A DNA stretch of 64,000 bases from Fredinandcohnia onubensis (lineage in GTDB: Bacteria > Bacillota > Bacilli > Bacillales > Bacillaceae_L). The notes under the pieces were generated by a model. It was not told the DNA's origin. It made no database searches and was given only the letters and a program-made list of their open reading frames with translations. This document shows, piece after piece, positions 47,995 to 57,309 of the stretch. Positions within the stretch are counted from its first letter, which is position 1. Each line of letters starts with the position of its first letter. The stretch is from positions 289 to 64,288 of the forward strand of contig NZ_NSEB01000028.1 of the NCBI RefSeq assembly GCF_002734215.1, in the 5' to 3' direction. The translations under genes were made by a program, and so were the position numbers.

Positions 47995-48307
47995 CATAAT
48001 TACAAATACGACAAGACGTATTTGATCTTTTTCTGTATAAGATTTTTTATCCATGGCTATAATGGATTAATGGGTTTTGATAAACTTTTTTACTGTGTAA
48101 GGAAGCTTCAAATACTTTCTTATCTTATAAGTGTAACAAAGGCGTGAGTGAGTATTACTTACAAATCGCCGTGTTTTCTTTATAAGTTCTTTACAGAATA
48201 ATCGAGTTGTTGTGCACAGTTAGGGAACTTAACTTTTGGGAATTTCGGTTAGACGTCTTTGATCATGGTCTAGCCGAGGTTTCGACGTTTTGAAGGAGGG
48301 TTTATAA
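47995..48307 (+). promoter_or_regulatory. Long rpsK-rpoA leader with hairpins
   Basis: No gene is visible in 313 bases. A TATAAT lies near 48058-48063 without a good -35 box. CGGTTAGAC (48248-48256) and GTCTAGCCG (48270-48278) form a nine-pair stem just before the rpoA ribosome site AAGGAGGG. GGCG/CGCC arms (~48142-48172) form another. This may give rpoA separate control inside the alpha operon. Confidence 0.5.
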
Positions 48308-49252
48308 ATGATCGAAATTGAAAAACCAAAAATCGAAACGGTTGAAATCAGCGAAGATGCCAATTATGGTAAATTCGTCGTCGAGCCACTTGAGCGTGGA
48401 TATGGAACAACTTTGGGTAACTCCTTACGTCGTATCCTATTATCTTCTCTCCCTGGTGCCGCTGTTACGTCTATCCAAATAGATGGGGTACTGCATGAGT
48501 TCTCAACAATCGAAGGCGTCGTCGAAGATGTAACATCTATTATCTTAAATGTGAAGAAATTAGCTCTTAAAATCTACTCAGATGATGAGAAGACTCTTGA
48601 GATTGATGTTCAAGGTGAAGGTCCAGTTAAAGCTTCTGATATCACGCATGACAGTGATGTTGAAATCTTAAACCCAGATCTACACATTGCAACTCTTGCT
48701 AAGGATGCACATTTTCGTGTGAGATTAACTGCAAAGCGCGGACGAGGATATTCTCCAGCTGATGCAAACAAGCGTGATGATCGACCAATCGGTGTTATTC
48801 CGATTGACTCCATCTATACACCAGTTGCACGTGTTAATTACCAAGTGGAAAATACACGTGTTGGACAGGTCGCGAACTTTGACAAACTGACTTTTGATGT
48901 TTGGACAGACGGCAGTACTGGTCCGAAAGAAGCGATTGCACTAGGTGCGAAAATCCTTACAGAACATTTAAATATTTTTGTAGGATTAACAGATGAAGCT
49001 CAAAATGCAGAAATTATGGTTGAAAAAGAAGAGGATCAAAAAGAGAAAGTCCTCGAGATGACAATTGAAGAATTGGATCTCTCTGTTCGTTCATATAACT
49101 GCTTAAAGAGAGCAGGAATCAATACGGTTCAAGAGCTTGCTCATAAAACTGAAGAAGATATGATGAAGGTACGTAACCTTGGTCGTAAATCTTTAGAAGA
49201 AGTTAAGGCTAAACTAGAAGAGCTTGGTTTAGGCTTACGTAAAGATGACTGA
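48308..49252 (+). CDS. rpoA: RpoA, RNA polymerase alpha subunit
   Basis: A 314-residue subunit. The N-terminal dimerisation domain has [20 protein letters not shown]; a flexible linker ([13 protein letters not shown]) joins the C-terminal DNA/activator-binding domain [20 protein letters not shown] with its helix-hairpin-helix [13 protein letters not shown]. The length matches B. subtilis. Confidence 0.98.
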   Translation: MIEIEKPKIETVEISEDANYGKFVVEPLERGYGTTLGNSLRRILLSSLPGAAVTSIQIDGVLHEFSTIEGVVEDVTSIILNVKKLALKIYSDDEKTLEIDVQGEGPVKASDITHDSDVEILNPDLHIATLAKDAHFRVRLTAKRGRGYSPADANKRDDRPIGVIPIDSIYTPVARVNYQVENTRVGQVANFDKLTFDVWTDGSTGPKEAIALGAKILTEHLNIFVGLTDEAQNAEIMVEKEEDQKEKVLEMTIEELDLSVRSYNCLKRAGINTVQELAHKTEEDMMKVRNLGRKSLEEVKAKLEELGLGLRKDD

Positions 49253-49320
49253 CTCGGTTTGAATTATGCGAATTAGAGGCATCTTTCTCATCACGAAAGT
49301 CTATTGTTACAAGAGCCTAG

Positions 49321-49734
<414 letters not shown>

Positions 49735-49749
49735 TTTTTATTTACTTAT

Positions 49750-49795
49750 AAGGGCGGGACAGTTTTACAAACTGGTCTAAGCCCTTTTTATTTTA
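49750..49795 (+). terminator. Terminator after rplQ
   Basis: AAGGGC (49750-49755) pairs with GCCCTT (49781-49786), enclosing a second stem of ACAGTTT/AAACTGGT, and is followed by a T-rich tract. Confidence 0.88.
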
Positions 49796-50013
49796 CATTC
49801 ATTATTTTTCAAAAAAGATAGAATTATCCATAAATAATATATTGCAATCCTTTTTAAACGAACACAATGCATAGCATTTCACCTTGAGGATAGGAATAAC
49901 GCGTTCTTATTCCCTTGACAGATAAGGTAGAAACGAATAATTTTTTAGGTAGTAAGTTGGATTAAGAAATAGTATTATTTCTATGGAAATAATTTTTATT
50001 CAGTCTTTTGTTT

Positions 50014-50103
50014 GTGAATAAGTTTAAGGCGTCCAGCGGATGTTACAGATTTGAGCAAGTTCAATAATTTTTGGGTAAAATACGCTTTGGTGTATTTTGA
50101 TAA
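50014..50103. repeat. Short MITE-like element before ecfA1, relative of the one before rpmG
   Basis: Left end TGAATAAGTTTAAGGCGTCC then AGCGGATG; right end TTTTTGGGTAAAATACGC then TTTGGTGTATTTTGATA. These match, with changes, the two ends of the element at 17184-17345, but the hairpin-rich interior is missing. The remaining ends are an imperfect inverted repeat. Confidence 0.55.
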
Positions 50104-50123
50104 GAAGGTAGAGGGGGATGAGA

Positions 50124-50963
50124 ATGAGCGAGAACCTTTTAGTCGTTGATCAGATAAGCTATCAATATGCAGAAAATGCGAGTCCCGCGCTAGAAAATCT
50201 ATCATTCTCTGTTCAAAAAGGAGAGTGGCTTGCGATTGTAGGTCACAACGGTTCTGGAAAATCAACCCTAGCACGTATTCTCAATGGGCTATTGTTGCCT
50301 CAGACTGGAGTAGTAACAATTGAGGGAGTACAGCTAAATGAAGATTCAATTTGGGATATTCGAAGGAAGATTGGGATGGTGTTTCAAAATCCGGATAATC
50401 AGTTCGTTGGAACAACTGTAAAAGATGATATTGCCTTTGGAATGGAAAACAACGGGATCCCACGAGAAACGATGGCCTCTCGAATTGAAAGAGTTATTGA
50501 TATGGTAAATATGAGAGATTTTCTAGAGCATGAACCGCATCAGCTTTCAGGTGGACAAAAACAAAGAGTTGCAATTGCTGGTGTTCTTGCTGTCCAACCG
50601 GATTTAATCATCTTGGATGAGGCTACTTCAATGTTAGATCCAATCGGTCGCACTGAGGTTCTAGAAACGATAAGAGAAATTAAAAATGAGAGTCAGATTA
50701 CGGTTATGTCAATTACCCATGACTTAGAGGAAGCAGCAAGAGCCGATCGAATTATTGTAATGAATCAGGGACAATTGTTCGCAGAAGGAAAACCCGAGGA
50801 GATTTTTGCGTTAGATGAAAAGCTTGTAGAAATTGGTTTGGATTTACCCTTTTCTGTAAAAGTATCTAAAAAACTACGAGCAATCGGTGTTCCTCTCTCT
50901 AAGAATCATATAACAGAAGAAGGCTTGGTGGATGAGTTATGGACATTACAATCGAGAATTTAG
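50124..50963 (+). CDS. ecfA1: EcfA1, ECF transporter energy-coupling ATPase
   Basis: A 279-residue ABC ATPase (CbiO type) that powers uptake of vitamins through exchangeable S components. Walker A GHNGSGKST, Q-loop FQNPDNQFVG, signature LSGGQKQRVAIAGVLA, Walker B LIILDEATSMLDP, switch His in SITHDLEEA. ATG at 50124 is preferred since GAGGGGG ends 7 bases before it; ATG at 50118 abuts the site. It overlaps ecfA2 by 25 bases. Confidence 0.95.
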   Translation: MSENLLVVDQISYQYAENASPALENLSFSVQKGEWLAIVGHNGSGKSTLARILNGLLLPQTGVVTIEGVQLNEDSIWDIRRKIGMVFQNPDNQFVGTTVKDDIAFGMENNGIPRETMASRIERVIDMVNMRDFLEHEPHQLSGGQKQRVAIAGVLAVQPDLIILDEATSMLDPIGRTEVLETIREIKNESQITVMSITHDLEEAARADRIIVMNQGQLFAEGKPEEIFALDEKLVEIGLDLPFSVKVSKKLRAIGVPLSKNHITEEGLVDELWTLQSRI

Positions 50964-51814
50964 AACATCGCTATCAGATTCGTTCACCATTTGAAAGACT
51001 AGCCTTATATGATGTTAATGCGCAAATCAAATCTGGTTCATATACCGCTATAATCGGGCATACGGGTTCTGGAAAATCAACTATCCTCCAGCATTTAAAT
51101 GGTCTCTTACAGCCAACCTCAGGTTCTATCACCATTGGAGAACGTACAATTAGTTCCAAACAAAAAGAAAAAAACCTTAAGTCGTTACGAAAGAACGTTG
51201 GAGTTGTATTCCAATTTCCCGAACATCAACTTTTTGAGGAAACAGTCGAGAAAGATATTTGTTTTGGACCACTAAATTTTGGGGTTCCATTAGAAGAAGC
51301 TAAAGAAAGAGCTAGACAAACCATAAAAATGGTCGGACTATCTGATGAATACTTAACGAAGTCACCTTTTGATTTAAGTGGAGGTCAAATGCGGCGGGTT
51401 GCGATTGCAGGGATTTTGGCGATGAACCCACAGGTTTTAGTCTTGGATGAGCCTACTGCAGGGCTAGACCCTAGGGGACGGTTTGAAATTATGGAGATGT
51501 TTTATAAACTCCATAAAGAAAACGGTCTGACAACAATCCTTGTAACGCATAGTATGGAGGATGCTTCCCGTTACGCTGATCAAATACTTGTCATGGAAAA
51601 AGGAACGATAAAATTTCAAGGAAGTCCTGTAGAGATATTCTCAAAACCTGAACAAGTTCTTCATTTAGGTTTGGATGTCCCTGAGGCAGTTAGATTAAAA
51701 GGACTGCTCGAAGAAAAGTTAGGAATTGAGATTCCAAGATCAGCTAGTCTGTCGGTGGATGAAATTGTTCAATATGTAGGAAATGCCCTTAACGATAAGG
51801 GGGTATTGAAATGA
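50939..51814 (+). CDS. ecfA2: EcfA2, ECF transporter energy-coupling ATPase
   Basis: A 291-residue partner ATPase: Walker A GHTGSGKST, FQFPEHQLFEETV, signature LSGGQMRRVAIAGILAMNPQ, Walker B LVLDEPTAGLDP, switch His in VTHSMEDASR. The ATG lies within the end of ecfA1 and its stop overlaps the ecfT start, so the three are translated in concert. Confidence 0.95.
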   Translation: MDITIENLEHRYQIRSPFERLALYDVNAQIKSGSYTAIIGHTGSGKSTILQHLNGLLQPTSGSITIGERTISSKQKEKNLKSLRKNVGVVFQFPEHQLFEETVEKDICFGPLNFGVPLEEAKERARQTIKMVGLSDEYLTKSPFDLSGGQMRRVAIAGILAMNPQVLVLDEPTAGLDPRGRFEIMEMFYKLHKENGLTTILVTHSMEDASRYADQILVMEKGTIKFQGSPVEIFSKPEQVLHLGLDVPEAVRLKGLLEEKLGIEIPRSASLSVDEIVQYVGNALNDKGVLK

Positions 51815-52602
51815 ACATTATTATAGGTCGATATATACCTGGTCATTCGCTAATTCACCAAATGGATCCTAGAGCAAAGCTATTATTAATTTTCTTCTAT
51901 GTGTTTATTGTTTTTTTAGCCAATTCAGTTCTTACCTATGCATTATTAGGGATTTATACTTTAGGAATTGTGTTATTAACAAAAGTCCAATTACGCTACA
52001 TTTTGTCAGGATTGAAACCAATTTTATGGGTTATTCTCTTTACATTTATCCTTCATGTCTTTTTAACCAAAGAAGGAGACTTGTTAGTTGACCTTGGATG
52101 GCTTCAAATTTATGAAGGTGGCGTAACACAAGGGATTTTTATTTCATTACGGCTATTATTTTTAATTATTATGACTACAATATTAACATTAACAAGTACT
52201 CCGATTGAAATCACCGATGGCATGGAAAGCTTATTAGCTCCATTTAAAAAAATCGGTCTCCCAACACATGAGCTTGCGTTAATGATGTCGATTTCACTTC
52301 GGTTTATACCGACGTTAATGCAAGAAACAGAGAAAATAATGAAGGCACAGGCTGCAAGAGGAGTCGAATTTACGAGTGGACCGATAAAAGATCGCATGAA
52401 GGCTGTTGTTCCTTTATTAATTCCATTGTTTATAAGTTCATTTAAACGGGCAGAAGAACTTGCTATTGCGATGGAAGCAAGAGGTTATCGAGGTGGAGAA
52501 GGACGTACTAAATTACGTGTGCTACAATGGCGTGGTCTTGATACACTTATGTTAGTATTACTTTTTGCAATGGCAATGGTATTATTTTTACTACGAGGAT
52601 AA
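51811..52602 (+). CDS. ecfT: EcfT, ECF transporter transmembrane scaffold
   Basis: A 263-residue integral membrane protein (about five to six helices) that couples the ATPases to S components. The two coupling-helix motifs are AQAARGVEF (~residue 172) and MEARGYRGG (~residue 216), each with the Ala-Arg-Gly core. AAGGGGG precedes the ATG. No S component is encoded nearby, as usual for a shared group II ECF module. Confidence 0.95.
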   Translation: MNIIIGRYIPGHSLIHQMDPRAKLLLIFFYVFIVFLANSVLTYALLGIYTLGIVLLTKVQLRYILSGLKPILWVILFTFILHVFLTKEGDLLVDLGWLQIYEGGVTQGIFISLRLLFLIIMTTILTLTSTPIEITDGMESLLAPFKKIGLPTHELALMMSISLRFIPTLMQETEKIMKAQAARGVEFTSGPIKDRMKAVVPLLIPLFISSFKRAEELAIAMEARGYRGGEGRTKLRVLQWRGLDTLMLVLLFAMAMVLFLLRG

Positions 52603-52613
52603 TGAGGGAAAAA

Positions 52614-53366
52614 ATGAGTCGTTACAAATGCACCATTTCCTATGATGGAACCCATTTTTCAGGGTACCAGGTACAACCAAATAAACGAACAGTACAATCT
52701 GACTTCGAACTTGCTTTACAGAAAATGCATAAAGGAGAACAGGTGAAGACAGTAGCTTCTGGTCGAACAGATGCAACTGTACATGCACGTGGACAGGTTG
52801 TTCATTTTGATTCACCATTATCTATTCCAGTCGAAGGGTGGAAACGAGCTCTAAATTCGATGCTCCCTGAAGACATTCGCGTTCGTTCTGTTGAGGAAGT
52901 GGATCCAGACTTTCACGCACGTTTTGATGTGAAGGCGAAGGAATATCGCTATCGATTGTTAATGAGTGAAGAACCTTGCGTTTTTAAACGTCATTATACT
53001 CATTATTATACTTTCCCAATAGATCTTCTTGCGATGAGAGAAGCTTCGTTACGATTATTAGGTACACATGATTTTACGAGTTTCTGTGCTTCAAAAACGG
53101 AAGTACAAGATAAAATAAGAACCATATACGAGATTAATATTGAAAAACATGATGATGAACTTATTTTTTCGTTTATAGGAAATGGGTTCTTATATAACAT
53201 GGTAAGAATATTAGTAGGCACTTTATTAGAAGTCGGAAGAGGTCAAAAAGACCCAACTATGATGGATTCGATCCTTTCCGGAAAGGACAGATCGCTTGCA
53301 GGAAAAACCGCGCCAGGTCAGGGATTATACCTTTGGCAGGTGTACTACGAAAAGTGGAAGGAATAG
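52614..53366 (+). CDS. truA: TruA, tRNA pseudouridine(38-40) synthase
   Basis: A 250-residue enzyme. The catalytic Asp is in SGRTDATVHARGQVVHF (the usual GRTDAGVHA with Gly changed to Thr). Further blocks are FHARFDVKAKEYRYR and GNGFLYNMVRILVGTLLEVG. ATG at 52614 (MSRYKCTISYDG) is favoured by homology and GAGGG; an ATG at 52602 overlaps the ecfT stop. Confidence 0.94.
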   Translation: MSRYKCTISYDGTHFSGYQVQPNKRTVQSDFELALQKMHKGEQVKTVASGRTDATVHARGQVVHFDSPLSIPVEGWKRALNSMLPEDIRVRSVEEVDPDFHARFDVKAKEYRYRLLMSEEPCVFKRHYTHYYTFPIDLLAMREASLRLLGTHDFTSFCASKTEVQDKIRTIYEINIEKHDDELIFSFIGNGFLYNMVRILVGTLLEVGRGQKDPTMMDSILSGKDRSLAGKTAPGQGLYLWQVYYEKWKE

Positions 53367-53464
53367 GAAACCCCCATATTGCTATAACAACTAATCCTGG
53401 TGTAACATTTCCTTGACATTACATCCTGAAAGTTATATTATATTTTAGTATGATATTTAAACAC

Positions 53465-53493
53465 CACGTTAAAGCCCCGGAACTTTAATCGTG
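53465..53493 (+). promoter_or_regulatory. L13 leader hairpin before rplM
   Basis: CACGTTAAAG (53465-53474) pairs with CTTTAA-T-CGTG (53483-53493) around CCCCGGAA, a ten-pair stem with one bulge. It resembles the L13 leader known upstream of rplM in Bacilli and probably mediates autoregulation by L13. Confidence 0.6.
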
Positions 53494-53537
53494 ATTAAAT
53501 ACAAAATGAAACGTTAGTGAAATTAGGAGGGAAATTC

Positions 53538-53975
53538 ATGCGTACAACATTTATGGCTAATGCTAGCAATATAGAGCGCAAATGGTATGTTGTAGATGCT
53601 GCAGGCAAAACTTTAGGTCGTTTATCAACTGAAGTTGCAACATTACTTCGTGGAAAACACAAACCAACTTACACACCACATGTTGACACTGGTGATAATG
53701 TAATCATTATCAATGCTGAAAAAATCGAATTAACTGGTAATAAATTAAATGACAAGATTTACTACCGTCACAGTCAATTCCCAGGCGGATTAAAATCAAG
53801 AACGGCATTAGAAATGCGTACAAACTATCCAACAAAAATGCTTGAACTTGCAATCAAAGGAATGCTTCCAAAAGGTTCACTTGGTCGTCAAATGGGTAAG
53901 AAGTTGCACGTTTATGCTGGAAGCGAACATCCACATCAAGCACAACAACCTGAAGTTTACGAACTTCGCGGTTAA
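53538..53975 (+). CDS. rplM: Ribosomal protein L13 (uL13)
   Basis: A 145-residue 50S protein: [40 protein letters not shown] and the C-terminal [20 protein letters not shown] at 53538 follows AGGAGGG; the in-frame upstream start lies in the leader. Followed by rpsI after 20 bases. Confidence 0.97.
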   Translation: MRTTFMANASNIERKWYVVDAAGKTLGRLSTEVATLLRGKHKPTYTPHVDTGDNVIIINAEKIELTGNKLNDKIYYRHSQFPGGLKSRTALEMRTNYPTKMLELAIKGMLPKGSLGRQMGKKLHVYAGSEHPHQAQQPEVYELRG

Positions 53976-53995
53976 TTAATAAGGAGGGTATTAAT

Positions 53996-54388
53996 TTGGC
54001 ACAGGTACAATATTATGGCACTGGTCGTCGTAAAAGCTCTGTTGCGCGTGTACGTTTAGTTCCTGGCGACGGACGCATTGTAATCAACGGTCGTGACATT
54101 GCAGACTATATTCCATTCGAAGCTTTAAGAGAAGTTGTAAAACAACCTCTAAACGCTACTGAAACTTTAGGTAATTATGACGTTCTTGTTAACGTTAATG
54201 GCGGAGGATACACTGGTCAAGCTGGAGCTATCCGTCACGGTATCGCTCGTGCATTGCTACAAGCTGATCCTGAATTCCGTCCAGCATTAAAATCTGCAGG
54301 ACTATTAACACGTGATCCGCGTATGAAAGAACGTAAAAAATACGGTCTTAAAGGCGCTCGTCGTGCACCTCAGTTCTCAAAACGTTAA
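53996..54388 (+). CDS. rpsI: Ribosomal protein S9 (uS9)
   Basis: A 130-residue 30S head protein whose C-terminal basic tail ([16 protein letters not shown]) reaches the P-site tRNA. It starts at TTG 53996 with [20 protein letters not shown] after AAGGAGGG. Last gene before the non-conserved block that separates it from ybaK. Confidence 0.97.
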   Translation: MAQVQYYGTGRRKSSVARVRLVPGDGRIVINGRDIADYIPFEALREVVKQPLNATETLGNYDVLVNVNGGGYTGQAGAIRHGIARALLQADPEFRPALKSAGLLTRDPRMKERKKYGLKGARRAPQFSKR

Positions 54389-54400
54389 TTTTGGCGTTTC

Positions 54401-54437
54401 AAGGCTCTTTTCACTTTTGTGGAAAGGGTCTTTTTTG
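54401..54437 (+). terminator. Terminator of rplM-rpsI
   Basis: AAGGCTCTTTTCAC and GTGGAAAGGGTCTT form a stem with several G-T pairs, followed by a T-run. Confidence 0.8.
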
Positions 54438-54489
54438 TGTTTTGGTTTAATGAAGTGGAATTCATACATCGTTACTCGAAGGAGTTCGA

Positions 54490-54985
54490 TTTGAACAGGT
54501 TCTATTCGGACACGAGCCCCCAGTTTTTCATCAAGCGGTGTACGAATCAAGTACGTATTATGACAGAGCCTTTGGATATTTTCGAGGATGAGTCAGAATG
54601 AAGGCTGTATTTAGACACGAATCCCAGTATTCCATTAAGCTGTGTCCCAATCAAGCGCGTATTCTGACAGAGAGTATTGGATATAGTTGAGGATGAGTCA
54701 GAATCAAGAGGGTATTTAGACACGCCCGCCAGTATTCCATCAAGCAGTGGCCGAATCAAGTGCGTATTCAGACAGAGCCCTTGGATATTTTTGAGGATGA
54801 GTCAGAATCAAGAAGGTATTAAGACACGCCCGCCAGAATTTCATTAAGCAGTGTCGGAATCAAGTCTGCATTCTGATGAGGGTATTGGATATAGTCGAGA
54901 ATGAGTCAGAATCAAGGTGGTATTTGGACACGGTCCCCCAAGATTTCATCAAGCAGTGTCCGAATCAAATACCTATTCGAAAATC
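54490..54985. repeat. ~105-bp tandem repeat array with nested inverted repeats
   Basis: Units begin with GTGTCCGAATCAAG-type sequence at 54538, 54642, 54747, 54851 and 54956, a period of 104-105 bp, with a partial leading unit before 54538. Each unit has two palindromes: ATTCTGAC...GTCAGAAT around a ~30-base loop, and GGACACG...GTGTCC across the unit junction. Copies are imperfect. A short open frame (54419-54601) is not preserved between units and is not a gene. Confidence 0.9.
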
Positions 54986-55283
54986 AGCTTTGGATCCTAC
55001 TAAACATCCTATAAGAGTAGCTATAATATAACTCGACGATACGGTGTACCAATAAGATTGGATTTAAAAAGTCGACAGTTATGGGAATAATACCATTAGA
55101 CTTATTAGATTAGCGAGGATTATTATTAAAGAGAACACTCAAAAAATCTAAATACATTTATCGGGATGAGGTCACTAGTAAAAAAGTCTCCACTTTTTAA
55201 TTTTGGTAGTTCTTACATTGACCAACTTTCATGAATGTTATGTATAATGAATGTTAAAGGCTTGTAAATAGGAGGTATGAAAT
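54986..55283. promoter_or_regulatory. Upstream region and promoter of the synthase-isomerase pair
   Basis: AT-rich, without genes. TTGACC (55218-55223) and TATAAT (55243-55248) are 19 bases apart, slightly long but with a TG before the -10 box. AGGAGGT follows before the next ATG. Confidence 0.6.
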
Positions 55284-56096
55284 ATGAGTGGGTTTCCTAA
55301 AGATGCGATGCGTATGCTAAAAGAGACGAGTCGTACATTTTATATACCGATTACATTCTTGCAGAAGGAATTAAAGTATTCGGTTGCATCTGCTTATTTA
55401 GTATTTCGTGCGATTGATGAAATTGAAGACCATGAAGAGATAGACAATGATGTGAAATATACAGTTTTAGCAAAGTTAAGTGATTTATTCAAACAACCAT
55501 TTGATAATGAAGAATATCTAAGAATACTTGGACCAATAAAAGATAAAATGCCTGAAGTGACAATTCGTTTAGAAGAATGGCTAGAGGCATGTCCGAAGGA
55601 TGCTTTGACGATCGTTACAAATGCTGCTTGTGAGATGGCATCGGGAATGGCAAAATGGTCAAAAGCAAATTGGAGTATTCGTACACGTGAAGATTTGGAT
55701 GACTATACATATTACGTTGCAGGACTTGTTGGAGTGATGCTATCAGACCTTTGGGAGCATTACGGCGGAGAAAAGACAGATCGGGAATTAGCAATTGGTT
55801 ATGGTCGTGGACTTCAGGCTGTAAACATTTTGCGGAATCAGAAGGAAGATTTGGACGAACGTGGTGTAAGCTTTGTTCCTGACGGTTGGAATCGTGCCGA
55901 TTTATTCGAATACGCTGAGGAAAACTTGGCAAAAGCCGATTTGTATATGAAATCTCTTAAAAGAAAAAGCATTATATTATTTTGTCGTTTACCTCTTGCC
56001 TTGGCACATAAAACGTTACAAGCATTGAAAGATGGTCGGGAGAAAATGACGCGTGCTGAAGTAGAGCAAACAGTGGAAGAAGTACAGACCAAATAG
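55284..56096 (+). CDS. Squalene/phytoene synthase family protein
   Basis: A 270-residue all-alpha isoprenoid synthase homologue. These enzymes join two prenyl diphosphates head to head. The first Asp-rich motif is intact: DEIED (residues 45-49) in FRAIDEIEDHEE. The conserved YxxYVAGLVG block is at ~142-150. The second motif, normally DxxxD, reads NQKED (185-189) in NILRNQKEDLDERGVSFVP, so its first Asp is Asn. The rest of that motif, including the FVP end, is kept. Whether it makes squalene, phytoene or another product cannot be told. It is followed at 82 bases by an IPP isomerase gene on the same strand. Confidence 0.85.
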   Translation: MSGFPKDAMRMLKETSRTFYIPITFLQKELKYSVASAYLVFRAIDEIEDHEEIDNDVKYTVLAKLSDLFKQPFDNEEYLRILGPIKDKMPEVTIRLEEWLEACPKDALTIVTNAACEMASGMAKWSKANWSIRTREDLDDYTYYVAGLVGVMLSDLWEHYGGEKTDRELAIGYGRGLQAVNILRNQKEDLDERGVSFVPDGWNRADLFEYAEENLAKADLYMKSLKRKSIILFCRLPLALAHKTLQALKDGREKMTRAEVEQTVEEVQTK

Positions 56097-56178
56097 CATA
56101 ATGTTATTAAGTCTAGAGACCTTGTCTGCTGTGACGTAACATGAGTGTGTGAATTTAGAATAAGGGCAGGTGTTAGTG

Positions 56179-57207
56179 ATGGCCAACTCAATTGAGCAAA
56201 GAAAATCTCAACATATTCAAATTACTCTGAACGAAAAAGTTACAGGAGAATCAATTTCAACAGGTTTAGAGCAGCTTGTGTTCATTCATAATGCACTCCC
56301 TGAAATTGATTTTGATGATATCTCTATTAAAACCACATTCCTTGGCTTTGAATGCCAAACTCCGTTTCTCATCAGTTCGATGACGGGTGGGACAGGCCTA
56401 GCGGAGGCGATTAACCGAAACTTGGCTATAGCTGCTGAGGAAAGGGGTTGGGCTCTAGCACTCGGATCAACTCGGGCGCTACTCGACAGTGACGGACATG
56501 CTTCCTCTTTTCAGGTGAGGGAATATGCACCAAGCGTCCCAATTATAGCTAACTTAGGAGCGGTTCAGTTAAATTTCGGATATGGAGTCGAGGAATGCAG
56601 GCGAATTATCGAGATGACCGATTCGGATATGCTCGTTCTTCATTTGAACAGTATCCAGGAAGTGATTCAAGATAATGGAGATACGAATTTTAAAGGGTTA
56701 TTAAAGAAGATTGAACAACTATGCAAAACACTGGGGGTACCTGTCGGGGTTAAAGAAGTCGGATGGGGAATTGATGATAAAACAGCTAAAAAGTTAGTTG
56801 ATGCAGGAGTTGCATTTATTGATGTTGCAGGAGCCGGTGGGACTTCGTGGAGCCAGGTTGAAAAGTTCCGGTCCAATGACCCAATTCGTCGGGCTGCTGC
56901 TGAAGCATTTAGCGAGTGGGGGATTCCGACGGTGGAATCAATCAGATTGGTTCGTGGTGAAATTGGAGAACGTCCATTGATAGCCAGTGGTGGAATGCAG
57001 ACGGGACTTGACGGTGCCAAAGTCATCGCAATGGGAGCTGATCTTGTCGGATTCGGACGATCTATCCTGAAAGAAGCGACCCAGAGCGTGGAAGATGTTG
57101 TTGAAGTAATGAAAGTTCGAGAAATGGAACTTCGAATGTCAATGTTCGGAATCGGTGCGGCAACGATTCAGGAGTTAAAGGAAACACCTCGCTTAAAGGG
57201 GAAATGA
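56179..57207 (+). CDS. fni: Type-2 isopentenyl-diphosphate delta-isomerase
   Basis: A 342-residue FMN/NADPH-dependent TIM-barrel isomerase of IPP and DMAPP. Visible family blocks: RKSQHI at the N-terminus, SSMTGGTG, IANLGAVQL, HLNSIQEVIQDNGDTNF (catalytic Asn/Gln/Glu region), VKEVGWGI, DVAGAGGTSW, and the flavin phosphate site ASGGMQTGLDGAKVIAMGA. ATG at 56179 has a GGGCAGG site; other in-frame starts at 56170/56176 are closer. Likely in an operon with the preceding synthase, supplying DMAPP for prenyl chains. Confidence 0.93.
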   Translation: MANSIEQRKSQHIQITLNEKVTGESISTGLEQLVFIHNALPEIDFDDISIKTTFLGFECQTPFLISSMTGGTGLAEAINRNLAIAAEERGWALALGSTRALLDSDGHASSFQVREYAPSVPIIANLGAVQLNFGYGVEECRRIIEMTDSDMLVLHLNSIQEVIQDNGDTNFKGLLKKIEQLCKTLGVPVGVKEVGWGIDDKTAKKLVDAGVAFIDVAGAGGTSWSQVEKFRSNDPIRRAAAEAFSEWGIPTVESIRLVRGEIGERPLIASGGMQTGLDGAKVIAMGADLVGFGRSILKEATQSVEDVVEVMKVREMELRMSMFGIGAATIQELKETPRLKGK

Positions 57208-57256
57208 TCTGATGCCCTACAATATTGTCATAGATTAATGTTTTGTTTATAGTGGA

Positions 57257-57290
57257 AGACTCTCAACAATTGGTTGGGAGTCTTTTTTTG
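57257..57290. terminator. Bidirectional terminator between fni and the response regulator gene
   Basis: AGACTCTCAAC and GTTGGGAGTCT form an almost perfect stem. A T-run follows on the plus strand. The minus strand is less T-rich, but the genes converge here. Confidence 0.88.
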
Positions 57291-57309
57291 AGTAATTATA
57301 TTCCTTCGC

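Noticed and set aside
54419-54601. 60-residue open reading frame
   Set aside because: It begins in the rpsI terminator and runs into the 105-bp repeats; the frame is not kept in the other units and no ribosome site is present.
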